Source: Fragilaria crotonensis
Lineage: Eukaryota > Bacillariophyta > Fragilariophyceae > Fragilariales > Fragilariaceae
Direction: 5' to 3'
DNA: 64,000 bases
NCBI GenBank assembly: GCA_022925895.1
Contig: JAKSYS010000154.1
Span: 1-64,000 of the forward strand
Made by a program: the position numbers and the translations under genes. Below the pieces are notes generated by a model. That model saw only the letters and a program-made list of their open reading frames with translations, was not told the DNA's origin and made no database searches. Shown one piece after another: positions 47,101-59,250 of this stretch. Each line of letters opens with the position of its first letter. The first letter of the stretch is position 1.

Positions 47101-50100
47101 TTCGCGACAGAACGCAATGCGGAGTCCACTTGAATCCAAGCTGAAAGACGAAGTTAAACTTGCGAAGTGGGACGAGCAATCTTACTATGCCCTCGTCGAG
47201 TCGACCGAAAGGAATCATCGCAAGCTGATGAAACACCTTCGTGGGTATGACGACGTCCTCGAAGTGTCTCTTTCGTCGCTTCTGGAGGAGTACTACAGCG
47301 AAGGTATTCGAGCTCCAGATACCGCCGGCACCGAATCGTCGACGAAAGTTCCGAGCAACAGGGAAATTTTCCCTCTGATTGAGAATTCGGTAGAGATTCA
47401 TGATGCTGAATCGATGGCCTATTCGACGACTCCGGTTCGAAGGAAGTGGGAATCCGCTCTCAACGTCGGACTTGATTCTGACGAGTTCGTGAGAAGAATG
47501 AGTCAATACCACAAAAAGATGACGATGTTACTCCGGGTGGAAACTGAAGACCGGCAATCTTGGGCTCAAATGGGATCTCAGCTCTCCGCAGATGTATGCG
47601 TAGCCATCTTCGACCGCATCCAGTCTCTAAGGAAGGATAAAACCTCACAACAGATGAAGCAGCGAGCTGTGTCGGATCTTTTCAAGGCCCTCAAGAAGAA
47701 CGGGTTCAAAAATACAAAATGGTCAGTTCCGGGTGAACTGCGTGACATGAAACACATATTTCTTTTGCCTGTCCCATCCCCTTGTGGCTCCCTTCTATCC
47801 GAGGGCGCCATGACCCAGCTTGCGAACGCAAAATCCTATTTTGAACGGTCTCTGCTTGAGGTGCAGCGACTGCGGGCGGAAGTGTCTATCTTAGGCAGCA
47901 GGCACATGACATTGAGGGAGATGGAGCTCATGACAAACTTCAGCTACCATGGCCTTCTTCTAATCGCTCAGCAGCGGAGCGTTGTTGCCGAATGCCTTGT
48001 CAATGTTCCGCTCTTGAGAACAGCGGTCGCGACTCTAACGTCGCTTTCAGGGTCCCTGCCAATAGGACAAGACAAATTGCTGCGGGGAGTACGAGAGTTT
48101 GATTTTGAATTCAATTGTGCAAGAGAAACCCTGGGGCAGCTGGAGCTCGTGGTTTCGGCGACCTTGGGATTGCGAGAGGATGGTGACATAGGCCCCGCCA
48201 TGCGAGATGCGATATCAATCCTCAGCAATTGTCAGGCATTGATGGCAGAACACCAGTCAAGGAATGCAAACCTCATTGTGACTTCGCCCATTCTTCGGGA
48301 GCGTCAGGCGATGTGTCAATGCCTTCAAAAGGTTAAAGAGATGGTGCAAGCAAGTCACAACCTTTGTTGCAGGATGCAATTATGCTTACCTAGTGATCCG
48401 TTCGAAACTTGTTTTGCCGCTATTGAGAAGGCCATTGATATCGGCTGCGATTTGACAACCCACAGCAAATCGAAATCCCAAGTTGACTGCGGTGGCGACA
48501 CAAAGGTGGTTGAGCACTTTTTGACTCTCGCATCCAAGGGAGTTCAATCAGCACTTCTTGTCATTCAAAATGTCCACAAGAAACGGGATTCATATCTGTC
48601 CGAGGAGCCAAGGACCGACCCAGACGACGACGTAGCACTTTGGGAAACTCATAGACGAATGTGCCAAGAATGGGAAACCTTGGGTGTTCCGGGGTTGACC
48701 AGTGTACTTGTAATGCTGACGAATGATCTTGTATCCATTCACGAATCTGAAGGAATTCCAGAGTACCAACGGAAGTGGCTGGTGTCAGTTGCTTCGGATG
48801 TTGGAACCCTGGTTGAGCAAATACTCAAGCTGTCCCTAAGTCGTCTTAATGCCAGCATTTCGTTCTTTCGAAACGCATCGAAACTTCAGTACGTGCTCGC
48901 TCGAGTTTTTCGAACCCTCGTTGCGAAAGGGTATTGCGCTGACAAGAAATCGGAAGATTCAGAAGGCGACGGCGCAGGTGACCTCAGCGGGATGAAGTTT
49001 GAAGACGATGTCGAAGGTACTGGGATGGGGGAAGGTGACGGGAAGGAGGATGTTACTGACCAATTGGAGAGTGAAGAACAAATTCTTGGATTGAAGGATG
49101 ACAAAGCAAAGGACGAAAACGAGAGCACTAATGACCCCAAGAAACTCGAGGAAGATGAAGCTAAGAAGGGGATGGAAATGGAAGCAGACTTTGATGGCGA
49201 TATGTTTGACGTTCCAGATGAATCTAAAGAGGGCGAAGGCGAGGAGGACGAAGAGGAAGAACTCGACAGAGAGATGGGCGACGGCGCGAACGATAAGGAA
49301 GACGTTGTTGACGAAAAAATGTGGGGCGAGAGCGATGACGACGAGGAGATCAATCGTGAGGAAGAAAAGTTTGAGAAGGATAGCAAAGCCAAAGGCGAAG
49401 CCATTGAGGAAGAAATGCGCACCAAAGATGACGACGAAGGAGATATCAATCCCGAAGGTGGAAAGTCTGAACCACAGGCGCAAACACAGGACGAAAAACC
49501 ACCAGCCGACGGCGCTGACGATCAAGACCATAACATCAACGAAGATTTAGAAGATAATTACGAAGAAAGGCACGACGGAGTGGATGTCAGGGAACAAGAG
49601 GAAACAATTGGGGACGACGGTGACGACATGAATTTAGATGATGGGCTCGATCTGAATGAAGGTAACGATGAGGAGGATGTCGACGACGAGGAAGGCGGGA
49701 GGAACGAAGATCAAATCTCAGAGCCCATTCCAGACGACGAAGGCGAAGACGCCGGCAACCCTCACGCTGAGGGTCACCCCGAAATCGACGAAGAGATGGT
49801 CAACGACGAGGAGGACGAGGATGTCCTTGAGACTGGCGCAGTCCACGAAGGCGCTGTCGTTGAGCAAAGAGACGATACTCCCGACGACGAAGAGCAAGAA
49901 GAACCAGAAGGACCTCGAGTGGACAAAATGAACGACACGAATTCGAGGCAGGAAGCGTTTGGGGTCAAGGCTAAAGACGGTACCGACAACATGAAGGAGC
50001 ATGTCAATGATGGGGACGACAATGGAGAGGAAGATGGGGACAAGGGGAGGACCAAAACACTGGCACCAGCGATCACGAAAAGCCTCCCGATCTTTCGTCA

Positions 50101-51660
50101 GGATCTGGCGGGAACCAAGGCATCGGAGGACAACGCGAAGAAGGACACGGCTTCGAGGAAACGCCAGTTCCGACGCAAGCAGCACCCAACCCATTCAAGA
50201 GCCCCGGAGATGCCACAAAATTCTGGCATAAAAAGTTGAAAATTGTTGAAAGTGGGAAGGACGCGCCAGAAGAAGAGGATGCAACTGGCAATGACACTAA
50301 TGAGGACGTGACTGAGACAAGAAATGACGGCGAATTTGAGTACGCCGATGAAAATGAAGCCAACGCGGGCCAAGTGTTAGGAGAAGCAATAGAGGAATCC
50401 ACTACTGCCTTTGAAGACCAACGTCCAGTTGATGAAGGTGATCAGGGAGAGGAACCAGTAGACAAGGTAAACCCAGGATCTGAACAAGAAGACCCGCAAA
50501 GTGAGCAAACATCCTCCAGAAAAGCCAGCAAGCCAACAGCATTGTCCAATGCAATGGAAGGTGACCCTGAAGATGAGGACGACGAGGTTCTTGGTGACGA
50601 AACGGAAGAGCAGGATGAACCCAGGAAAGACACGACCGAATGTGACAGCATGGATGTGGATGGCGACCAGTCGGAAGAACGAAGCAACCAGGTCGTTTCC
50701 GACTTGACCCAGCTCCATATCGATGATGATGCCAACTTGTTGGACCAAGCTAAGATCATCGAAGAGGATGGAATAACTAGAATCAGTTACGAGGAGGCGG
50801 CAGCTTCTCGAGTGCGTTGGAACGCTGTTGCTGGAGAAACCCACAACTTGGCTCGACGCTTGTGCGAAAAGCTTCGTCTCGTGATGGAGCCTCTCTTGGC
50901 GACAAAGCTCAAAGGAGACTATAGGACTGGGAAGCGTATCAATATGAAGAAGGTAATTGGATATGTTGCAAGCGGTTATCGGAAGGATAAGATTTGGCTG
51001 CGCCGAACTAAACCAGCAAAGCGAAATTACCGCGTCTTGTTGGCAGTGGACAACTCTGAGAGCATGCACAGGAGTGGTGCAGGCGATATGGCCCTCGCGG
51101 CCATGGCGACCTTAGCTGTGGGTATGAGCCAGCTTGAAATTGGTGAGCTGGGGATAGCTAGCTTCGGAGACGAAATGAGGCTTTTACATCCGTTTCACCT
51201 GCCCTTCACGTCCGAAGCTGGACCGGGAATCATCCATAGCTTTCCTTTCGACGAAAAGCGCACCAGAACTGCTCTATGCGTAGCCAGCGCCTTGACAGCA
51301 ATGGATCTGCATGGCGATCATGCCGCTATGCAATTGATGTTTATGATCTCGGATGGAAGGATTGAACGCGACAGTCGATCCAGTTTGCGACGATTAATGC
51401 GAGAGATGGTCGAACGAAACATTTTGCTTGTCATGATCGTGGTCGAGGGTGATAAAAATGAGAAGGAGAGGAGGAGGGACAGCATCGTGCACATGAAGGA
51501 GGTGACCTTTGAGAATGGTAAACCGAAAGTGAAACAATTCATGGAGGATTACCCATTCCCTTACTACATAATTCTCGAGGACATGCAAAGCTTGCCGGAG
51601 GTATTGGGGGATGCGCTTCGACAATGGTTCGAGATGATTTCGCAACTACAACAACGCTAG
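35154..51660 (+). CDS. MDN1: Midasin (MDN1/REA1), dynein-like AAA+ ribosome-assembly ATPase
   Basis: A single exon of about 5,500 codons, the usual size for midasin. Midasin removes assembly factors such as Rsa4 and Ytm1 from pre-60S ribosomes in the nucleolus and nucleoplasm. Six AAA modules have Walker A motifs at about 36261 (GPTASGKST), 37209 (GETGCGKTT), 38500 (GPTSAGKTT), 39394 (GDTGCGKTT), 40751 (GSPGVGKTS) and 41710 (GQSGTGKTS). Walker B LDE(L/I/M)NLA blocks follow in several. A long helical linker runs to about 48900. A Asp/Glu-rich tail spans 48955-50790. A C-terminal VWA/MIDAS domain has DNSESM (51046), an IASFGDE segment and MISDGR. The frame shifts three times: at the C run 37836-37839 (one extra), the G run 40961-40964 (two missing or one extra) and between 50011 and 50040, probably a G run (one missing). 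Midasin-typical sequence resumes at once each time, so I regard these as sequence errors in one intact gene. Confidence 0.96.
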
Positions 51661-52720
51661 ACTCCTGCACGACGGATGCATGGATAATCTTGAAGGCGTT
51701 GTGTAATGCGTGTTCACTAAAGCACCAGGGTACAATACTAAAGTAATACGTTCACCATCTCTTCTTCTCTGTTGACCTGAGGCGTCCTTAGTTCCTTGGA
51801 CGGGTATAGGAGGAATAGGTCGCACTACTACAGGACCTGAGCGGAGTATACACTTCAGTACAGGGATTTTCCCGAGAGTCATACAATTAAAGTATACTTT
51901 CCGACCTGCCCTACTACTTGTAGTCTAGTAGAGTACGCGAGTCCAGTAAACTTACCTTTTCGAGTCAGTCGCCTGCAGTAGTTGTGTTGGGCTACTGTAG
52001 TCTGTAGTACCGGTACCAGGTTGGTATTTGTAGTGTATTTGTAGTATGCAATTGGTACTATGCAAAGCGTATTGGTACGTCAGTACTACAGTAGAGCACG
52101 ATACTACTACACACTTATGCAGTAGTCTACGCATACAAACGACCAGCCTACCGGTACCAGGTACAAAGTACAAACCGAGATCTGCTTCTGGAGTTGAGTA
52201 TCGTCGTCTGGGTACTCGTACTAGTAGTACTACTGGTATGACATACCTGGTACTAGTACTTGTACATAACCCGGGAGAATATAAGAGATTTACACTTTTA
52301 CGAGCTCGGAGGCCACATTGTATAAGAAAACCTTATATTTTTCAGAAGTCCCGGAAGTACTCCTCATATCTTTTTGCGGTGGTATTGCACGTAATTTCTC
52401 AGTCACACGAGTCACGAGCGGTACGCTTGGAAAAGTATAAGACTTCGAGCTCTTTGTCTTATACTTTTCCGGTATCGTAGGAGTAGGTACGAACGGGTTG
52501 TACTCGCGAGTCGGCAACTTTAGGCTTTTGCACGGTACTGGAGTACTTGGTCTACTACTACTATCAGTAGTACAAATACCACTACTAGTGTCCTACAGTC
52601 TACAGTACGGTCAAGTACTCCGAGTACAAGTAGAGTCTAGTAGAGTATTACGAGTACTGTAGTATTTTACAGTAGTTGCTCAAGCTACAACCTACTGTAG
52701 TAGAGTATTGTAGATCATTG
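51661..52720. other. GTAC-rich intergenic repeats
   Basis: Very dense in GTACTAGTAC, AGTACTACAG and GGTACC words. It contains a 33-bp stretch (52233-52265, CTGGTATGACATACCTGGTA...) that recurs exactly at 54633-54665, and the hairpin listed separately. No gene supported. Confidence 0.55.
52429..52470. repeat. Perfect hairpin with 15-bp arms
   Basis: GGAAAAGTATAAGAC (52429-52443) and its exact reverse complement (52456-52470) enclose a 12-base loop. It lies in a repeat-rich spacer and is not directly downstream of a gene, so a terminator role is not implied. Confidence 0.85.
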
Positions 52721-54260
52721 GTTCTATGGCTAAACTAGATTCATCATCATGGACTGAGCTTTTGCATGGTGCTTTGTCACAATGCTAAAAATATGTATCA
52801 ATTTTACATGCTGCCATGTTGCTCATGATTGGGGGCAGTCAACCCACAAAACAACTAAATGTTATCCACAAATTGATCACATTGTATACACCAATGCCAC
52901 CACTTGCTTTATTGCAACACTAGGCTATGATCATGTGTTCAGAGCATCATTTCACACAACCACCAAGACTTCCATGTTCATTGCCAACATCAAGAGAATG
53001 AAACCATTGGTAATCATACAAAGCAATCAATTTTTTGCGTAGTAACTTAATGTGCAGTTTCTACGAAGGCTGGAGTTCTCAAATGTAATAATTTCCTTTT
53101 GGTGACTGCATGCTTCATTGCAAACAAATAGTACCTTTATACTGGCACTGGCAATTTGCTTGACACTGAATTGGGTTACCAGCAGTACCAAATTATGCTA
53201 CTAGTCAATGGTACATTGTTTAGTGTTGCAAAACACACATCCATCACATTGAAAATAACTTCAAGAACATCTGTGTCCAGCAATGTCCCCAGTAGGATTT
53301 CTGGACCAGTATTAGTCACCAGGACATGCTTTTACACTTTGATGTTGAGTGAAATTTGCAAGGACATCATGTTCTTCTTCATTTGGTCAGATAGCATGGA
53401 AAATTAATAACATCACATAGTAGGAAGTGCTCCTAGTAGGAGCTTTTCATGACTGGAAAGTCTATAAAAGGAACAAGCTTTCACATAACTGAAAGGAGGT
53501 GTAGTAGAGTTAACAACTCATTGCATGTCATGGCTGTCTATTTGTTGCATACCTACTATTGTGACCAGGCTGTGTTATTTCACATTAATAGCACCCAAAG
53601 AGCTTATTCATGAGTTTCTAGATTTCTTCCAAGGCAGAATTTTACATCGATGAATTCATTCAGAAGTAATTTTACAGTGCATAGTGCAGTCAGACCTACA
53701 TGGAGCTTTCTGATATACTGATCATGAGTACATTGATGCTGATTTCATAAATTTATTCAGTGCTACTATCATGATCAAGCAAATGCGTTTTTTTCTGCCA
53801 CAAACAACTGCTCATAATCCCTTAAATCCCACACTTAACTATCAATTTCTGCTGATGGGATTTGATGGTTTCTCTGATGATGATGATATTGCCATGCTGA
53901 TCATGAATATGCACATAACAATTGCGTTGGAGTGTTAGTACTAGAGTGCACTCCACACCATTCATTGACTTGGAAGTTTTCATTTGAGACATTCAATCAT
54001 ACAATGTATGTAAGTATGTACAAAATCAATCCCATCAATCAGCACATACCAGTCAATGACAAGGTACAGTATGCCAAGAACATCAGTTCAAGCCCACTTA
54101 AATGTTAAGTTCAATAAAAGAGTACTTGGCCTTTTTATGTTTGTGGCTCAATTGTTCAAGTTCCTTTCAGGTTTGATTGGAATGGTCCAACCGACATCAT
54201 AGCTATTCATGGTCAACACAACAGCTATTGTAGCTCAAACACCACAGCCCGAAGCTATTG
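52721..54260. other. CpG-depleted block, probably an old decayed repeat
   Basis: About 1.5 kb with only a handful of CpG dinucleotides and abundant CA and TG. It also lacks the GTAC words that fill both flanks. Open frames are short and no domain is recognised. The composition fits an old insertion that was cytosine-methylated for a long time. I cannot assign a family. Confidence 0.55.
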
Positions 54261-54911
54261 GATGTCAAGATGTCAAGTACCAGGTACACTGACTGGATAG
54301 CACAGCAACACTCTAACAACGTACACGAGTCTCCTTTTATCTAATTGAAAAGTGGAGTCTACAGTACTGGAGTACGAGTACCGACACCGTGACGGACAGT
54401 TCCGGTTCGTTGTATTCGAGTACAAGTACTACCGGTAGCTAGTAGGTCTGGTACATACCTCCTATGGTATGTACGTACTGCGAGTGCTGTATCTGGTGTA
54501 TGGCACTGGCAGGAATATCGTGGAGCCAGTATTGGGAAAGGTCGGCCTGTGCGTTTCGCAACGTGAGAAAATAAAGGATGCCGGACAGACCACGAAATTG
54601 TATAGACTTTCTTATACTTTTTGTCGAGGCTCCTGGTATGACATACCTGGTACTAGTACTTGTACGTATGCATAGTATGCATGATCCGAGACTCCGAGTA
54701 TCATGCAATTGTGCTCGGAGTATTGTCCATCGTGCATCGTGCAGTACCGACAACTGGTACCGTACGAGATCACCGTCATCCGAAACGTGTCAGACGACGA
54801 ACCTTCCAATGAATGATGATGCGAGGCACCTTGAGTTGTGGTCAGCCGTCGACCTTCTGACATTCTAATTGATTGGCTTAGCAAGGATCAGACCCTGACA
54901 CTCTTTCGACC
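54261..54911. other. GTAC-rich spacer upstream of XPB
   Basis: Contains the second copy (54633-54665) of a 33-bp sequence found at 52233-52265. The last 100 bp before 54912 should hold the XPB promoter and 5' UTR. No gene supported. Confidence 0.45.
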
Positions 54912-57203
54912 ATGTCTTCTGAAGGCGACGATGAGTATGCGTACGCCAAGAAACTGGTAGTGCGAGCGTCTGAGCGCAAAGCCCTGTTGGGATCAACTGA
55001 AAATGCTGATGGCAGTCATCCTGTTGTTGGTGCTGATTTTTCGCATCTGCCGTTGAAGCCAGATCACTTACAGCGCCCTTGTTGGTCATGTCCTGATGGG
55101 ACAATTTATCTCGAAGCATTTCATGATTTATATACTCAAGCCTATGATTTTTTGGTGGCTATTGCAGAGCCTGTTGCAAGGCCAGAATTCGTTCATCAAT
55201 ACACGTTGACACCATATTCCCTCTACGCCGCTGTAGCGACCAATATTGACACCGACCGCATCATTATGGTTCTCGATAAATTGTCGAAGAATAAGCTTCC
55301 AAAAGAGGTCATTAAATTTGTCCGTGATTGCACTCAGAAGTATGGCAAGGCAAAATTAGTGCTAAAGCACAATAAGTTCCACGTTGAGAGTGAATACCCT
55401 CAAGTCTTGAGGGAACTGTTGCGAGATCCCGTGATTGCCCAAGCCCGAATCAAAGAGACCTCTGGGAGCATGGACGAACATGGCTTCTTGGTGCAGGGGA
55501 AAGCAGAGGAAATGAAAGAGAATCTTCATAACTTGGAGGAAGAAGAAGATTCCGACGACGACGAGGATGAAGCGGCTGTTAAGAAGCCAACTACGGTTGT
55601 GAGCTTCCAAATCAAGAGTGAGGCGGTTGAGAAGGTAAAGCGTCAAGCGATAGAATTGGACTATCCGCTCATGGAGGAATATGATTTCCGAAACGATAGC
55701 ACCAATCCAAACGTGCACCAGTTTGATCTCAAGCCACACACACGAATTCGACGTTACCAAGAAAGGTCCCTGGCAAAGATGTTTGGTAATGGCCGCGCAC
55801 GATCTGGAATTATTGTTCTTCCTTGCGGAGCTGGAAAGACTTTGACTGGCGTGACAGCGGCGCAAACCATAAAGAAGTCATGTGTCGCGTTATGTACCAA
55901 CGCGGTGTCAGTGCTGCAGTGGAAGTATCAGTTTCAGCTTTGGACCAACATCCCAGATGATCGAATCTGTGTCTTCACAAGCGACCGGAAAGACCCTATT
56001 CATGCGGAAGCATGTGTACTGATCACCACTTACACGATGGTTTCTTTCAGTGGCAAGCGCTCTGATAAATCTCAGGAAGTCATGGACGTCATTACTGGCA
56101 GAGAGTGGGGGTTACTCTTGATGGACGAAGTCCATGTGGTTCCAGCCAAAATGTTTCGCCGTGTTGTCGGTTCAGTGAAAGCGCACTGTCGACTGGGCTT
56201 GACTGCCACATTGGTGCGAGAGGACGATTTGATTTCTGATCTCAACTTTTTAATTGGACCAAAGCTGTACGAGGCTAATTGGATGGATTTGACAGCACAG
56301 GGATATCTGGCCAACGTGCAATGTGTCGAGGTTTGGTGCCCCATGACTGGACCTTTCATGAAGGAATACCTTAGCGCCTCCAACGCTCGTCTCAAGCAGT
56401 CGTTATACATCATGAACCCATCCAAACTTCGAGCAACAGAGTTTCTGGTACGCTTCCACGAAGAGCGCGGAGACAAGATTATTGTCTTTTCCGATTTGGT
56501 CTTTTCGCTCAAGCTTTACGCCGAAATGCTTTAGAAGCCGCTTATTTTCGGAAATACACCAGAGCGAGAACGCCAAGCCATTCTGGGTACCTTTCGAACA
56601 AATGATGCCTTGCGCACAATATGCATATCCAAGGTTGGAGACACGTCAATTGATCTGCCAGAGGCTAATGTCATCATTCAAGTGTCTTCCCACTTTGGGT
56701 CACGCCGTCAAGAAGCGCAGCGTTTGGGTCGTATTCTACGCCCAAAATCCTTCACTGCTCGTGATGGGACAAATCGATCGTCGTTCAACGCCTTTTTCTA
56801 CACGCTTGTTAGCAGTGACACACAAGAAATGTACTACAGTGCGAAGCGTCAACAGTACCTTATTGATCAAGGATATACCTTCAAGATTGTTACCAATCTT
56901 TGCGAAAAGGCTGACGAGCTGGCCAAATCCGAGAACTATGCCTATTCTACCCCTCAGCACGACTTGAAACTGTTGCGCCAAGTCATGAGCTCAGAAACGG
57001 ACATGGAGAAGGACCAACGAGACGAAGATACAGCCATTCGTAAGAACAATGCCGACGGAGCAGCGCTAGCTGATGCAGGCGGCGTCAAGAGGAGTTCGGG
57101 GGTCGCAATGTCCTCTCTCAGTGGCGGCAGCGGTATGCGTTACAGAGAAGTGGGCGGGAGTACAAAGAGGCACCCCATGTTTCAGAAGAGACTGCGGAAG
57201 TAG
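54912..57203 (+). CDS. ERCC3: XPB/ERCC3 helicase, TFIIH subunit, with an in-frame TAG
   Basis: Single exon of 763 codons plus stop, the normal XPB length. XPB is the DNA translocase of TFIIH that opens promoters and damaged DNA. Visible: the N-terminal damage-recognition region (HLPLKPDH, CPDGTIYLEAF), an acidic loop (EEEEDSDDDEDEAA), the Q motif region (RRYQERSL), Walker A PCGAGKT (304-310), DEVH (405-408), GLTATLVRED with the RED element (436-438), and in helicase domain 2 ISKVGDTSIDLPEANVIIQ and SRRQEAQRLGRILRPK. A TAG at 56532-56534 (codon 541) interrupts the conserved YAEML-x-KPLIFG stretch without a frame change; homologues usually have a polar residue there. The reading frame and conservation resume directly. 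Sequencing error, a nonsense allele or readthrough are possible. An intron is unlikely, because the only nearby GT...AG pair would delete conserved residues. Confidence 0.93.
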
Positions 57204-57848
57204 ATGTTTGCAACAATTCTACTACTAGTAGTGCCGTTCATGCACTTCTAGTGCGCTACAGCACCAGAAGGAAATGTGCCCAACATTCGCTTCGATGGAG
57301 TATACCTACTAGTACGCTACAGCAACAGAAGGAATGTGCCCAACATTCGCTTCGATAGAGTATACCCATGTCTGTATCGCATGTTTCTAGAGTGTTATTG
57401 GTACCTGGTTGCAACATTTTAAGCCGAAAGAACGGACCACCTCTCAACACAGGCAAGACTATACCAGTGTCGTATTGTACCATGTATCATATATCATATA
57501 TATAATATATATGATACAATACCCTGGGCGCCGAGCACAGGATGTCTGCTATATACTCCAGTACTGAGTACTATCATACAAGTACAATACTTGTATGAAC
57601 ATACAAGTAGTTTGTACCAGGTACATTGTAGTATCATACTCAGAGTACTAGAGTACTGCATGTATTGGTACCAACGTGCAGACGACAGACCGTTGAAAAT
57701 GTGATTTTGTCGAGAGACGGGCGGACGTTCCACTGAATTTTTCCACATCTCAAATCTCTCATCGATCAAATGGATCCTCGACTTCCAAGTGTCAAAAACG
57801 GATCATCGCTCTTGAGATTGTTGTTCAATTCATATCCCCCCAACGACA
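57204..57848. other. Spacer with a short tandem duplication and an A+T palindrome
   Basis: A unit of about 60 bp (CGCTACAGCA...GGAGTATACC) occurs twice in tandem at 57252-57365 with few differences. An A+T-rich palindrome built of ATATATCATATATA words lies at 57485-57515. GTAC words follow at 57560-57670. The last 150 bp should hold the promoter of the next gene. Confidence 0.6.
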
Positions 57849-58846
57849 ATGGCGCGATCGTCGACTATGCTTATTATCATCCTCCTTCTGAAGACGTCAA
57901 TAGCGCACGAGTTTCGTGTTCACTCAAAGGCGCTCTCGAGAAATAGCGGTTTCCTGAGTTCCGCCTTGGAAAATGACGACCATTTGTTCTCATCAACGGC
58001 ATTCCAAGTTCGAGGAGGCAGCGATTACTATCGTGGTGATGAACCCGAAGAGAAGGATCTGTACGATGATCCTTATGGTAGAGACACTCGGTATTCATCT
58101 GATCGGTACGGAAGTGACGATCCAGCGAGGTCTTACCAAGATGACGATCGATATGGCGGTGACTACGACGACCGAGACTACCGAGATTCTGACAAGGTGA
58201 GCCGAGTGAGTCGCTGCTGTCCGACAGAGCGATAGAAACATGACTGACACTGCTCCGTTTATCCTTCATGGTCCTGTTATAGCGGTCCTCCTCGCCATCA
58301 ATTCCAAATTTACCCAACATTATAAAGAACGGAGATCGACGAATTGGCCTGGCCTTGTTGGGATCTGGTACAGTGTTCACCATGTTGGGCATTTCTCTCT
58401 TTTTCAATAAATCCCTGATGCGACTTGGCAACTTGCTGTTTATTGGTGGTGTCCCCATGACGATTGGCCCGGGTCGGACTGCAGGTTATTTTTTCCAACC
58501 CAAGAAATCTCGGGCAACCGCCTGTTTGGCACTCGGAATATTCCTGGTCTTCATCGGCAGTCCTGTCTTTGGAATCATCCTGGAAATATTTGGTGTATTG
58601 AATCTTTTTGGGAACATGTTTCCCCTTGTCGCCGTAGTTATGAAGCAGATGCCAGTAGTGGGGGCATTGTTTGGTAATGGCGGAGGAGGCAATCGTCGGG
58701 CGGCGCGTTCGACCCAGGACGACGAGCGATACGATGATGATCACCGTGACGAGTACCGATACGATGATGACCAATACGGTCGAGGAAGCAGCAGGAGCAG
58801 ATCATCCGATGCTGACGAGCGAACCGCTGATGGGCGATACTATTAG
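57849..58846 (+). CDS. GOT1: GOT1/SFT2-like vesicle-transport membrane protein with long acidic tails
   Basis: Exons 57849-58196 and 58283-58846, intron 86 bp (GTGAGC...ATAG), 303 aa. The core (about residues 125-235) is a four-helix GOT1 domain: RRIGLALLGSGTVFTMLGIS, then LMRLGNLLFIGGVPMTIGP, CLALGIFLVFIGSPVFGIIL and NMFPLVAVVMKQMPVVGALF. Family members work in ER-Golgi and Golgi vesicle fusion. Unusual here are an N-terminal signal peptide (MLIIILLLKTSIA) with a 95-residue Asp/Tyr/Arg-rich segment, and a similar C-terminal tail (DDERYDDDHRDEYRYDDD). Both are absent from the short (about 140 aa) yeast and animal proteins. The signal peptide could imply a location other than the Golgi, such as plastid-envelope-related membranes; this is inference. 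Confidence 0.87.
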
Positions 58847-59250
58847 TGAACTGTCCTTGGGACCGTGTATTGTACTAGAGTCGTACATTACCTGGTACCA
58901 GCGTGCTGTCTTTCGCGATGTGATCACAGGTTTACGCAGATATATCGATATATCAGATCCTACGACGTAAGACATAACAGACTTCGAACAAAATGACCGG
59001 AAAGGAATTGTTGTGATTGGCCAATTCTGAAATTGACATTTTCTACAATGGATCTCATATGGGATTCAGCTTAAGTAACTTTGCCATCCGAAATGTTTCA
59101 GTAATACGTAGGTTTGCATTGCCCCATATCGAAATCGAACGCGCGCCTGTCCCAACCACAAAATCTGGTCCTCGACTCCCCGAAAGGCACCTCTAATCAC
59201 ATCGCACGAAATTGTAGTTTGCTGGGAAAGGATCCAGTTCTAGCACTTGA
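58847..59250. other. Intergenic, no supported gene
   Basis: Contains the 3' end region of the GOT1-like gene and the likely promoter of the LRR gene. Nothing else visible. Confidence 0.4.

Noticed and set aside
48886-50500. Long minus-strand Ser- or Phe/Val-rich frames opposite the midasin acidic tail
   Set aside because: They are mirror images of the GAN-rich Asp/Glu codons of the coding strand and carry no domain.
56532-56534. Stop-codon reassignment (TAG as sense)
   Set aside because: TAG is used as the normal terminator of other genes here (for example glutaredoxin and midasin), and no second in-frame TAG was seen in the conserved genes.
56490-56535. Short intron spanning the TAG in XPB (a GT...AG pair exists)
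   Set aside because: It would remove VFSLKLYAEML, which is conserved in XPB, and would be only about 36 bp, half the length of the other introns here.
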